Below are positions 1-11,275 of a DNA stretch of 64,000 bases, piece after piece. The notes beneath the pieces were generated by a model that worked only from the letters and a program-made list of their open reading frames with translations, was not told where the DNA came from and did not search any database. How positions within the stretch are numbered: the stretch's first letter is position 1; every line of letters begins with the position of its first letter. The stretch comes from Panorpa germanica (taxonomy: Eukaryota > Arthropoda > Insecta > Mecoptera > Panorpidae): the NCBI GenBank assembly GCA_963678705.1, contig OY783204.1, positions 20,222,759 through 20,286,758 of the forward strand. Direction: 5' to 3'. The position numbers and the translations under genes were made by a program.

Positions 1-35
1 AACACTCATTTATTCCTTCAAGGCTCGTCACAACA

Positions 36-682
36 ATAATATAAAGTTCGGCGGTCACTGTTTAAAAGAAGTTATGCCGTATAAAACACTGTCTCACTCA
101 TGTTTCTATAATGTCAATAGAAACGAATAAAATAAAATTCATCATCCTATCGTAGATTTATACGACTATTGTAATCTCTTTTAAGCATAAGTTACCAGCC
201 CGGGAACTTTACAAGTTTAGCTTATATGTTTGTTTAAGGTTATGGTTGTTAATAGAAACTCTAAGTTATCCAACACGAACTCGAATACTGAATTATTTAA
301 CAATTAAACAAACAAAACAATTCAGGTCAAAACTGAAATGTTTAAAATTTTCATTGAAGCCCCACTTTGTAGGGACATAGCTCCGTCCTTTTAAGACACA
401 CACAAAAATAATTTACACAAAACTTGTAGGGAATTGAGTCCTCTATAAGTTTGATAATAACTACTTTCATCATAGGACGCACTAGTAACTAGATATTGCC
501 AAAAAACCGTTTTAAATCGCCATTTTTTTAAGATGGCGGCGCGCGCCTGCGTCTCCGTGTTGGATAACTGCCTTAACTTTAAAACATATCCAAATATTAG
601 CACCACCGGCCCTCATGTAAGTAAGGTAAGTATCTTTTCTTTTTTCTAGGATACCGCCAAACTCTCGTAGTTTGAGATATAG
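36..682. repeat. Family J MITE-like element, about 650 bp
   Basis: Non-coding repeat. The left part has AGTTCGGCGG followed by TTAAAAGAAGTTATGCCG, and the right end has CAAACTCTCGTAGTTTGAGA near 658-678, which resembles the right end of the 53.5 kb copy (ACTCTCGTAATTTGAACTA). The stretch around 60-170 (GTATAAAACACTG, TCACTCAT, AGAAACGAATAAAATAAAAT) matches 53.6 kb and 54.1 kb. A short GC-rich open stretch at 535-620 lies inside it. The outer left boundary is uncertain because the window begins close by. Confidence 0.5.
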
Positions 683-2438
683 TATTGTTACTTTAGGAAA
701 AGTAATACTTTCAAATTCTAAATGGTACATCACTTCATGATATTGACATGTGTCGAGCCGTAAAGAAAGAAAGAACTTAATTATAACTAACATTATATCT
801 CTATCACATCTATTCAATTTTATATACGAGTATATAAGTTATGATCTAACAACCAATTTAAGAAATAATGCTTTTACCAACGTCATGCAAGTATGCTTCT
901 AGAGGTTTACATTTAGATGAGAATGAGTTTCGTATCTATATTTAGAAATCATGCAAAATTATATATTTAACAAATTATTTTACAATCTGTAAATATGAAA
1001 CAATTATTAACAATTCTTGCTAAAAACAATCATAATAATTAAGGTAAGGGAAACAACAATATTACAGAACTATTACATCATTTTTCTATAAAACTACATA
1101 GTTCATGTCATATAAACACAAGCTATTTGAACTGTCATGTAAAAATACTAGAAGTCTGAGTTTTGTTTTCTGAGATATGTCTTACACCATTAGTTTAGAA
1201 AACCAGCGTTATCATTCTTCGAGAACCTTGGACTAAAACATTACAGGCGTTAGTGATATACTATATCTAGGTGACTATCATAATTCAAATAGTCTGCATT
1301 CTATATTTGTAACTAAAAGAACCAAGTAGGTATTCTTTTAATGAATGATATATTTTCCAAACACGTGGGAGGTTTCCAAATCTTACGAGAACATAACCAT
1401 TACAAGAAAAACAAAATTAGGCAAATCTGTTGTTGTTTACGTATAAGATTTAAACTAAAAATAACCACAACCAGTGCCGTCAGAAGGTTTCGGAGACCCT
1501 CCACGCCATAGTAGCAGCAACTAGATACAAATAACATATATAAATTGAATTTTATAATTTTCTTGGTATACGTCCATTCTTTTAAGCTAAGTGTGCATCA
1601 TTTCGCAGCAAACTCATTGGATTTACCGTATCAGACTTTTATGGATCTGCTAACACAGCTCTTGAGATCGGTTTTCAATCAGCTATTTAAGATCGAGTTG
1701 CTCTTCAAAGCAACTTCGTTCAAAATGCAAGCGGTTGCTCCTTTATATCACCACTAAAAACTGTAGTGCTCACTCTGCTCCATTTCATACGATAAATCTA
1801 ATGCGTTCAATGCAAAATAAAAGGACGCTTACAGTTGGTCTCAAGTTTTATTAAAAAGTCAAGACTGAAAGTGACCGGTTTATAGACCTTATTCGAGCCA
1901 CATACTTTTAATGTTACCACAATTACTCATTTTCAACAATTTTGTAAAATATTCAGTTTTTAAGAATTTCGTATTATTTGATGTATATTTGCCAGAAAAC
2001 AACACAGAAATTAATCTGTCTTAACTTTCATTTTAATTGGTATTATTTTATTTTTCCAGAATTATCTTATGATGTTACCAGGAGAATCATCAATGGACTT
2101 TAAAGCTCCTTGAACAAGCTTAACGTTTTACAACGTAGCTTTATATAATACGACTAATGAAGCTTTTAGCTTGTTGACGTCAAGCGATAAATTCGTTCTC
2201 GTATTTATTAAGCTTTATTTATTTATTTTTTATTTATTTAACGTCGGTCTATTTCCGAAGCTAAGTTCACCAACGACCTTCTACTGTGTTAGCAGTTTTT
2301 GTGATATCGTGGCTTTATATATGTGAACCACACCGCTGCCTATATGATGATGATGGTATGTAAGTATATAATAAGTTTAACTTGATAAAGCATAAATACT
2401 ATTAACCACTGTGCTGTCTCAATAAAAATAAATATTCA
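683..2438. other. No gene seen; AT-rich non-coding DNA
   Basis: Only short chance reading frames occur, the longest being 70 codons at 1545-1757, which has no recognisable motif. Around 2210-2350 is a fragment (ACGTCGGTCTATTTCCGAAG, then TCGTGGCTTTATATATGTGAACC) resembling pieces near 49.9 and 50.3 kb, probably an old SINE or LINE fragment. Confidence 0.6.
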
Positions 2439-2933
2439 ATGGGTTTGTGAATCATGTCTTAATTTCTATAAAACGTAATATTGATAAAGTTGGCCACCAG
2501 CTATGTTTATTATGTTTTAAGAACTCCTTATATTTAAGGAGATATTACCAATTAAAAAGTCATTTTGTCTGTTTATTATGAAAAGGATCCAACATTATAT
2601 TAAATGCCAATGCATCCGACGATTTGCCTTATCTTTTACACAACAGAGATGCGTACGAGTGTGTGTGTGTACTATTAGAAGCTAGGTTGTGTACCTCATC
2701 AAGTATTATATTACAAAGCTTGCGAAAATAGAAATATAATCTCGATTATTACTTATTTCTTCTGTGACATATTATACATATTTAAAACTAGCGTCAAAAC
2801 TGAAATTGAAATTTAAAATAATTATAACTCCGTCAATTTTTGGAAATTTCCAAAAATAAAAACGCCATAATACAATAAAACAATTTATTTCAATCGAAAA
2901 AAATCGACCCCTAAAAAGAATTCACAAACCCAT
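2439..2933. mobile_element. Family A2 non-autonomous DNA element, 495 bp
   Basis: Terminal inverted repeats ATGGGTTTGTGAAT at the left and ATTCACAAACCCAT at the right enclose AT-rich DNA with no transposase. Internal landmarks shared with other copies are AATTTCTATAAAA, TTGATAAAGTTGG, AACTCCTTATAT and CATTTTGTCT. It is a diverged relative of family A, whose ends read ATGGGCTTGTGTCCT. No target duplication longer than the A/T next to each end is evident, so the superfamily is not assigned. Confidence 0.75.
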
Positions 2934-3907
2934 TACTAAAGCATCATATTAGAATGTTACTTTCTTAGGTGGACGCAAGAAATAGAAACTGTACTGATTG
3001 TACACATTTAGCATGTAAGTCTACGTGTATACCTACCCAATATAAAATGGCTATTCTCCAATGATGATACATCACATTCTTCATCATATTTAGCTTCTAC
3101 TAATAAAAACACATACTAAAAATAACCTCTCTTTTTGAAACGTATATGTGTAAGTACAACAAAAATAATATACTCCTATATATAAATATTATTAAATTTA
3201 TAGGCATTGCAAAATAAAATACTCTGAACATATATTTAACATTAAAATAATAATATAAATCAACTGAAACGTTACACACGAATCACAAAACAGAGTCCTC
3301 TAACGGACATCAAACGAACTAAACGTTTAAAGAGAAACAGGTGTAGAAGAATTTGAAAAAATAATATAATAATAAAATAAAACAGCATACACCTATAACA
3401 TCAAAGCCAATGCGACGGTAAACTAAGGTTAGGTCGGCCATTACCATTGATATGCATAATATTATGTAAAACGTAAAAAAAAAAAATACTTTCAGTATGT
3501 TGTGTGAAGTTCGTACAAGTCATGTCTCTGCAGTGAAGTTTGTTGTGTTTAGTTCAGTCAACGATGTCTCTGCGTTGTATGTGTTACATGTATTTTGATG
3601 AAAAATGGCGGTTTATATGATGTTAACTGATTAATAGAATACTGTTGATATTAGTTGATACATTTGGCGCGTAAATTAAATAATAATCATAACTAAAAAA
3701 CTATACGAATTTATAAAGGATATAATTTTTGATTCCTTTTCTGATTAACGTACTCTTAAGAAACTTTTTATAATCAAACTCCCATAGATCTGCGCTTTTC
3801 GCATCTATCGCATTGGCTTAATTAAATAAAACCAAAGATGAAAAGGGGTAACGTATGCAACTAATGTGGCAACAACCGATATTACAATGAATTACAGGGG
3901 TTGAGAC
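2934..3907. other. No gene seen
   Basis: AT-rich DNA. A short imperfect repeat of ATGTCTCTGC occurs twice (about 3522 and 3564). The stretch 3800-3900 (GCATTGGCTTAATTAAATAAAA, GGGGTAACGTATGCA) resembles 7945-8010, so it is probably an old repeat fragment. Confidence 0.5.
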
Positions 3908-4150
3908 CCAGTAAACATTTTCGAGTCACTTCGCTATCATGTTGCAGATGCGTATGATTTTTTTGTCATGAAGGAATTCATTCAGTTTCTCACAATCGTT
4001 CATATGAAATGTCTATTTTATCGACTGCAAATGGCAAAACCACTCCACCTGTCGGAATGCAAATGAAGATAAAGTTAATACGACCTGTAATTGAAGTGCA
4101 ATAGTGATAGAAACGTCACAAAACAGAACATTTCACCAAATTGATTACTG
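3908..4150. mobile_element. Family N MITE, 243 bp
   Basis: Begins CCAGTAAACATTTTCGAG and ends with the related inverted sequence ATTGATTACTG. The interior (GTATGATTTTTTTGTCATGAA, ATGGCAAAACCACTCCACCT, GAAGTGCAATAGTGATAGAA) recurs at 42.3 kb in the same orientation and at 18.2 kb inverted. It is non-coding. The CAGT...ACTG ends are compatible with several DNA transposon groups and I could not define a target duplication. Confidence 0.65.
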
Positions 4151-4154
4151 TGCA

Positions 4155-4285
4155 GAAGCTGTCATTTAAAGGGTGTCATTTTAAGTCAATAGAAAAACGC
4201 AATATCTTCGTGAAAACTGGTGATATTTTTATTTTAATCCAAACTACAAACTCTGAGGTTAAATCTGTCAAATATCACCGCAATT
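4155..4285. repeat. Family F fragment
   Basis: Contains AATAGAAAAACGCAATATCT followed by GGTGATATTTTTATTTTAATC and CAAACTCTGAGGTTA. The inverse of this block occurs at about 28.8-28.9 kb and part of it at 13.0 kb. It is non-coding; the 99-codon open frame spanning 4141-4440 is mostly this repeat. Confidence 0.55.
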
Positions 4286-4440
4286 GCGGTTGTATGTTGC
4301 AATTCAATAGTTGTGCAAAATTTAAAATTATAGCTCTTGCAGAAAGACCCTATACTAAAGTTCGCTTTCTTTCGCTTCAATATTTATTCAATAAAGCTTA
4401 CCCTAAGAGACATTTCGTTGATCTTAAAGCGACCTTTTGA

Positions 4441-5087
4441 GGAATAAAAATATCTATAAAATGAGACCTTTTCTGATAAGATATTATAAGTTTTATTTAA
4501 GTTAAATATTACATCATTTAAGGTAGTATGCATGCTTTATATTTAGCGGGTTTGCTGCTGGTAAATTTGTTCTATGATACTCAATAATGAATAAAAAAAA
4601 TTAAGTAAGGGTAGGTTTCCGTAACTTTTAAGTAACTATTTTTAAGAAATAGAAATTTCATGTACAAGTATGTGGGGATTCATTATTGTGCATTTGATTG
4701 AAAATTTCTAGTAAGTATCTAATGGAGAAAATTATTATTTCAATTGAATATGGTTCAGACAACATCAAGCTTTCGATTACAATAATAAAAATAGTATCTT
4801 TCCGAAGAAACAACAAAAATAATTGACTTTTTTATAAAAAATGTCATCACAATCATCCATCACAAAAGATACCTATACAAAAATGTTTGAAGAGATGTAT
4901 CTTATTAATTCATATTCATATCTTAAGTTTTAACTTGTGGTGAATTGGTATATCACTAGTGCTTTTCAAAGTTCACAAAGCTGTCGCATAGAATGTGTCA
5001 AACAAGTACAACAATACCAAACGCTTTCTGTTCAACATCCGGTAACCTAGAACTTCGAACTTGCAACTATGTCTAGTTAACATGGTA
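4441..5087. other. No gene seen
   Basis: AT-rich DNA without recognised repeat ends or coding bias. Confidence 0.6.
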
Positions 5088-5143
5088 GACGCCAGATGTC
5101 AGATGTCAGATGGCAGATGACAGATGGCGGATGACAGATGACG
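5088..5143. repeat. Short tandem repeat of a CAGATG-type unit
   Basis: About seven imperfect direct copies of a 7-bp unit (CAGATGT, CAGATGG, CAGATGA, CGGATGA and variants) in a row. Confidence 0.85.
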
Positions 5144-5164
5144 TAACAAAGCTTTGATATTCGT

Positions 5165-5514
5165 CTGTGTGTGAGCTTCATTTCGGTATAATATTCAGAA
5201 AGTGAGGTTATGTTGCTTGTCAATTGACTTGAACAATTGACATGTAATTCGTACTTGTCAAGTGTTTGAATTTTTAAATATTTGAATATTCTCAATGCCG
5301 TGATTGGACGAATATTTTTAAAATTGATGACGTTTTAAAATACGTCGCTATACTTTGTCACCGCTGTATATTATAAGGGCGATGAAAAATTTTGCATACA
5401 GAATACTACTTTAGATATTTTAAATACAGCGACTTTATTCGGGCGGTGAAAAAATAAATATTTTCACCGCTGAAAAAATAAGGTCGATTTTTTTAAAAGT
5501 TACAGAATAAGGCC
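5165..5514 (-). mobile_element. Family B element, truncated copy
   Basis: Inverse of the left half of the copy at 59809-60433. It ends TTACAGAATAAGGCC, the inverse of the GGCCTTATTCTGTAA end seen there. Shared blocks include CACCGCTGTATATTATAAGGG, TTTTGCATACAGAATACTA, TTGATGACGTTTTAAAATACGTC and GTCAATTGACTTGAACAATTG. The other terminus is missing. It is non-coding. Confidence 0.75.
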
Positions 5515-5729
5515 GTAAGTGTGTTACTGCATATCATAATGTTTTTTAGTTTTTTATTTATAATGTATTAATTCTAGCAGTTATTTTTTGCGTGTTGGTA
5601 TGTATTTATTAGTTTTATATGTGTGTAGTTAGGCTTTACCTTCTTTCAATATTAAATCGAGTAATTACATCTCTTTACTAAATTAAACTTAAGTCTGTTC
5701 TAACATTTTACTAATTCAAAAACACAAAA

Positions 5730-5783
5730 GAAATAGGGGCAAGAGTATAAGAGTCAGAAATCTTATACTCTTGTCCCTATTTC
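5730..5783. repeat. Inverted repeat with 23-bp arms
   Basis: Arms 5730-5752 and 5761-5783 (starting GAAATAGGGGCAAGAG; one mismatch) flank an 8-nt loop. It borders pyrimidine-rich DNA (5784-5880) that looks like the antisense of a LINE 3' region; a related sequence (CTTATACTCCTGTCCC) occurs near 61.49 kb. Confidence 0.8.
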
Positions 5784-8369
5784 TTATTGTTCTCTGTCCC
5801 TCCTCCATTTCCTTCTTCTCCTTCTCCTTCTTTCTTGCCTCTACCTCCGTCTTTCACCTCTAGCCTTCCTTGTTTCATCTCAACAAACGCTCTATTATAT
5901 ATGTTAATTTTCTAATAGTTATTTATAATGTAGTAATTCTATTGGGAAGCTTATATTTAGCTGTATAATTACTGTTCATATTTGTAAGTTTAAATTTAAG
6001 TTTATGTAACTTGTGAGGAGTGGTGTTTTTATGTAACTTAGCTAAATCATTTATTTTATTTACTGAGACTGGTGTCCTTGAAGGCAATGTATTTTGTATA
6101 AATTAGATTTTGTTTAAAATGTTCTCAAACATAATTTTATATAATACGTAAAATATATCCACGATATTTCTGCACCGTGATATAAAAAATTAATTAACCC
6201 GCAATAAAATATTTACTATTAAATGATGTACTCTTCAAAGCATTAAAATTTACTCAGTTATTTGTGAAGAATCCCATCACCAATGCTGACGCCCCCCTGC
6301 GCCTCCTGGAGAATGATGGGTTCACATTACAAATGTACGGATAAGCGCAGATCGCGAAATAATGGGTGTGAAGTATTTGGGGTCGTCATGGTGAAGTCAC
6401 CATACGGCACTGTGATTATTTCACATACTGTGTGATCTTTTTATAGGAGATTTAACGCGTTTGGAATGTTTTTACTCTCATAAAAGTAAAGGTGTGATAT
6501 AATAGGAAAGCATTATGATATGCAAAAAAAACGAATAAATTTCTTTTTGTTTCCTAATATTTTTTCTATTGTACATACCAGATGTATCCAAATGTGTTTA
6601 TTTTATAATATTTTTGTTTGTAAGTTGGTAGTACTGCACTCAATTTCTATGCCAAATATGAGCAAAACCGGTCAACCCGAATCAGTGTTGTTCAATAGTG
6701 CATGGCAATTTTTACAATGAACGAAATTAGTTAAGAAAAAGTATGCTTTAAATTTTGTGTCTGGCTTGAACACTCTTAAAACTGATATTAGACGGTTAAC
6801 CTTTTCTTAATTTCTGTTTTTCATTCGGCATCTTTCATTTAAAATGAACCGTCTGAATAAAAAATGAACAGCCATGTTTTATACGGCATTGTTCACTCGA
6901 ATGTAGGTTCACCCGAGTGTTTTTGATTAACCTGATTCGTCATTAGTCTTTTCCAACGCCAGGCTATACTATGAATGAACCGACACTGTGTAAAAACTCG
7001 ACACCCGTTAATAAAATTATGTAGTTCGGCATCAAAAAGGTACCGAAAACGTACGACATCCTATGAATGGAAGCTGTCTTTTGCACGTGCAATGGCATGT
7101 CAGCAGTGGCATTACGCAGCGTGCGAATTTAATGTAGTAAATATATTTTACCCAGATGGAAAATCAACCATGGAATTGGCTTATAGCAGACTAACATGTG
7201 TGAATTACTGATAAGCACAATTCAAACAATAATATGTATTATTAATTATAACGAAATTTAGAAAGTGTTATTTTGTTTTACCAGTGTTTACACTAAGAAA
7301 GAGTCATACGTTGTTGTCATGGTTGCCCTTAATGAGCATAATAAACAAAACTATCATAAAAATGATCATTCCTTTGTTAAAATAAAGTAAGGTTAATAAT
7401 TTAAAAAATAATTACAACAAACAAATATGATTCTTCTTTTAATTTGAACCTTATTGTAAACACGTATATTTTCTTCCGTGAAAAACAAATGTACAAAAAT
7501 TAATTATAAATTAAAGTGACAGTAAAATTAAATGTGACATATACAGCATGGCGGTGTATTTCTTCGTCTCTGGGCATTGCTCAGTGACTAGCGGACAGAG
7601 TCTGAACTACAGAACGTACAAGTGTTTAGTCTGGAGCTGGAGTTGGGAGATTGTCCATTTGAACGAATAAAAACTTAAATGAACGGCTGAACTATGTCAT
7701 AAAATAAAAATAAAATAAGAATATGACTATTCATCTGTAACGTCTTTTGACGGGCCATTACGCCGCGCCGCAGCACGGCTTGATGAGGGGAGTGCGGGGG
7801 GAGATAATAAACACTAAGGACGAGGTTGAGGTGCTCTTTGACGAAGAAGTCTGAGGTGCCACCAGCCAGAGTTGATGCTGGAGGGTTTTCTCGTCAGTGT
7901 CAATGTTAAAAACCGAGTTTACAATAGAATTGAGCATCGTACTGCATTGGCTTTATTGAATAAAAGTGATAGAGAGGGGAAGTGAGAGGAAAGGCATATG
8001 CAGCGATAATATTGGAGGTATACAGTTTTTAGTAGACTTCGCATCTCAAGAAGAAAATGTAAAGCAATATAATTTTTTAATTAGCTTGTAGTAAGCTGCT
8101 TTAAATATGCTTTAAAAATAACTTAACAAAATATATAACATGGACAAAATATTTAATTTAAAGACTTTTATATAATAATTTTTAATTAATTTTTAATTAT
8201 TCTTTTGTCAAAACCAATGATGCAGTTTTATTACTGAAGACATAATCTGTTAATAAACTATTTTATCAATAGAGTCTAGTACATTTACTTGACACCAGGT
8301 GTTTTTGAAATTAACTGAACGATTTAATAAATTGTACACTTATGTTAAATTACAACGATAGCAAAGTAT
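5784..8369. other. No gene seen; mixed old repeats
   Basis: 5784-5880 is pyrimidine-rich, probably antisense LINE remnant. 6280-6440 is a GC-richer unique-looking patch. 7740-7930 is GC-rich with one short open frame (ending EVEVLFDEEV then a stop) that I cannot assign. 7945-8010 resembles 3800-3900. The rest is AT-rich with only chance reading frames. Confidence 0.45.
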
Positions 8370-8552
8370 AACATCCCAGTGTTATATCATTCGCCTGACC
8401 TGGCACCATATGACTTTTATCAGTTACGCAAGGTCAAATCTGCATTAGAAGAAACAAGATTTCAGACTGCTGAAGCTGTGAACGAACTGATTCAAGAAGA
8501 CTTCGAGCTTTGTATTGAGCAATGGAAAAATTCGCATAGAGATGAGGAGTGA
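8370..8552 (+). pseudogene. mariner transposase, C-terminal fragment
   Basis: An open 60-codon stretch ending in TGA encodes NIPVLYHSPDLAPYDF and continues with KVKSALEETRFQTAEAVNEL and IEQWKN. The (Y/H)SPDLAPxDF block is the hallmark of mariner DD34D transposases just before the last catalytic Asp (LAPYDF). In that family it is followed by a variable region and a C/W-containing tail, and here C (DFELCIEQW) and W are both present. The N-terminal domain and the first two catalytic Asp residues are absent upstream, where the frame is broken, so this is a dead fragment. Flanking terminal repeats were not found. Confidence 0.85.
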
Positions 8553-9033
8553 TAGAATAGGGGGTTTATATTGAAGGAGATAGTAATTAAAAACGTATAA
8601 ATTTAAAATAAAAAGATTAACACCATTAGTCTCATTACTTTATACTCACAGGGCGTATAGAAAAGAATATTATTGAAATATCTGCTAATATCTTAGTTTA
8701 CTAAGATACATAGATTTGGATATACATAGAAGATTTATGTACATTATGTACAAGAAGATGCATATTCATAGAAGAAAGATATACATAGTATATTTAAGGT
8801 ATATACATTCATGTATATGCTGTTGTGATGTAAAACCTGCACTGTATACCATATGTATGTGCAAATGAAAAGTATGTGTATATTTGAACATTGCTGCATG
8901 TACAAAGTATGTACTGTCATATTTAATCATTTCATGTATATGCAATAAATATACAGGATATGATTTTTACATTATCGAGCATATTTGGATATACAGAGAA
9001 TGGAATATCTAATGTTATGTGAGATATATATAA

Positions 9034-9172
9034 TTAATAGAAAATAACTCTTCTTGAGACAAGCTTAATTTCTATGTTTGAGCAGTGTAACACCGTCTTA
9101 TTTTCATCATCTTGTGCCTCATATTCATTCGTGCTCTCATCAGTTTCTTTAGTGTCATTAGTTCTAATGTAA
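9034..9172 (-). pseudogene. Possible coding remnant, acidic peptide
   Basis: On the minus strand an open stretch rich in D, E, N and T (NDTKETDESTNEYEAQDDEN, then KTVLHCSN) runs to a TAA at 9036-9034. Its composition is unlike the surrounding AT-rich frames. It could be the last exon of an unseen gene (an AG lies just upstream) or a transposon remnant. No family is recognised. Confidence 0.25.
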
Positions 9173-10794
9173 ATTGATTATTTCACGCCGTTATATAATT
9201 AATAAATTACAATAGAAATCAATCAAAAAGTCGTGCAATTAATTACCTAAGATGTATTTGTACTTTTCGAGTCTGTAGTCTGTGTCTCCAGTTAGATAAA
9301 GGACGCTGGAACATAAAAATAAAGGGACCCGAACAACGAAAAACAATTGGAGTCACACGACTCGTAGAGAACTAAGTCATGCTCGGTGAACACAAATTAA
9401 ACTAGGTCCACAAAGCGGTAGAGTGCGAGGTTTGGAGAGACGAGAGTTGGATGTGTTTGATTTAATTAACTGAGAAAGTTTCCAAATTAATTGGATTCAT
9501 TAATCGAGCTTTATTTACTCGAAACGGCTTTTAGTTTAAATGAAGTGTGACATTAAACGACCACTAACAGTGAAATATTGAACTTGATGACGTGTATTAT
9601 TTATTTAATTTAACATTTTGCTTAAATTATTTTATTTTTGGTTTATTGCTTCAAAGTGACAACAGCACTACAGGAACTTTATAGATTTTCGTTAAATCGG
9701 ACCCGTTTAGTTCTACTTATAGAATATGTTTTGAATTATTGGTTTACAATACACAACCGTCGCCATTTTGAAAACATGGCATGGGAAAACGGTTTTTACG
9801 TAATATGTCTGTTTTGTTGTAGATGTTTTAATTCGTGAAAAAAATACCTTCGCTGAACTAGGATGATTATTATTTAGTAAAAATACTGGGTTTTTATTTT
9901 TTAACACTTATATTAACACACAATTTGAAATAATAGGATATATATAACAATACAAATACGATGGTTCTTAAATTAATGGTTCTCTTCTTGCTGGGTTGAG
10001 AGCTATAGATGAAGTGGCCTGAAATTGCAATAGACCGCATCAAATCGAATATGAAAACAAAAGAGCAAATCTAAACTATATTTAATAATAGAAAGCACAT
10101 AATAATATAAAAGAAATGAACGAATAAACAGAAACAATACAATATTTCAATTAATCCAAAAAGTACAAAAAATATTACATCAAATCGCGATTTTACTTTA
10201 ACAATGTCTTTACTAATGAACCCTATGATAAAAATAGTTATTATCAGATTTATAGAATACAAGTTTATCTACAACTTTTGTTTGTAATATTTGTTTGTGT
10301 ATCTTACAGATACGGAGATATAGCGCATACAAGTGATGTTATGTTCCGTACGAAGTGTATATGATTATTGGTTATTATTATTTACATTTTAATTATTGTT
10401 AATTTATTTTATTTGTTTCCACGTTATGACTATATCTTAAAAGGTATTAATATTAATATTAAGGTACATTAGCAGTCAAATGATTTCTTAGGTTTGATAT
10501 AACCATTGGACAGACATTAAATCTCTGGAGATCTACCTCATGAATGTGGAATTACAGATATTGTGTTCGCATGATGGACTCTAGAAATGAAATATTTACA
10601 TAACACGTGGGTAGTGTGAACAGTGTCCAGCCTAACACAGAAAGCAGTTCTTTTTTGTAAAATTCAGTTTTATTTCTCGACGTAGTCTCCGGTAGAAAAT
10701 TGTCTTGCAATGCAAATGCTAGCAATACACATACTAGCTTGTTACAGGCTAATTTAACAAAAAATTTCTACTTTTCATATAGAAATTCTGTAAG
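9173..10794. other. No gene seen
   Basis: AT-rich DNA. Around 9750-9800 is a palindromic patch (CGCCATTTTGAAAACATGGC) similar to part of the element at 480-560. No coding frame is supported. Confidence 0.5.
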
Positions 10795-11275
10795 GTCAAA
10801 TTCTAGAAGTCTGTAAGGTCAAAACGATGAAAAAGAAACATATTTTCGTTAATTTCTTTGACGACACAGTTAATATATAATTATTTCTATAATTACTACA
10901 TGATAAAATGACATCTGAAGAATACTTTGTGAAATTTTCGTAAATAAATGTCAATAAATAAGGTATTGACAGCGAATCTCCGCAGACGTCATAAAAAAAA
11001 GTAACATTGCCCTGCAAGTCATAACTCATCACTGGATTTTCTGAAATCGAGAAACCAAAATGATTTCAATAATTGATAAGTTTCTGCAGATAACGCTGTC
11101 AAATTTTTTTTTAATTGATTTTTCAATTAATTTTCATGAAAAGAATCAAAAACTTTGTTTTTTTAAAATACGTCAAAACTTAAATGCATTGCATGTATGT
11201 AAAAAAAGAGTGTGCAAAATTTCAAAAGAATCGGTCCAGTAGATTTTGAGCTAGAGAGGGCACCGACTCTGAAAA
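10795..11275. repeat. Family K repeat
   Basis: The block GACGACACAGTTAATATATA with ATTATTTCTATAATT and GAAGAATACTTTGT recurs at 55.65-55.77 kb. The rest of the span (to CCAGTAGATTTTGAGCTAGA) is unique here but AT-rich and non-coding, and may belong to the same element. Element ends are not defined. Confidence 0.5.

Noticed and set aside
535-620. Plus-strand ATG frame starting MAARACVSVLDNC and followed by GTAAGT, looking like a first exon
   Set aside because: It lies within the family J repeat, and the palindromic CGCCATTTT...AAGATGGCG part recurs near 9.75 kb; no signal or domain is seen.
512-817. 101-codon minus-strand frame
   Set aside because: It covers the edge of the family J repeat, has AT-driven composition and no recognisable motif.
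1545-1757. 70-codon plus-strand frame
   Set aside because: No motif, AT-biased hydrophobic translation, no splice context.
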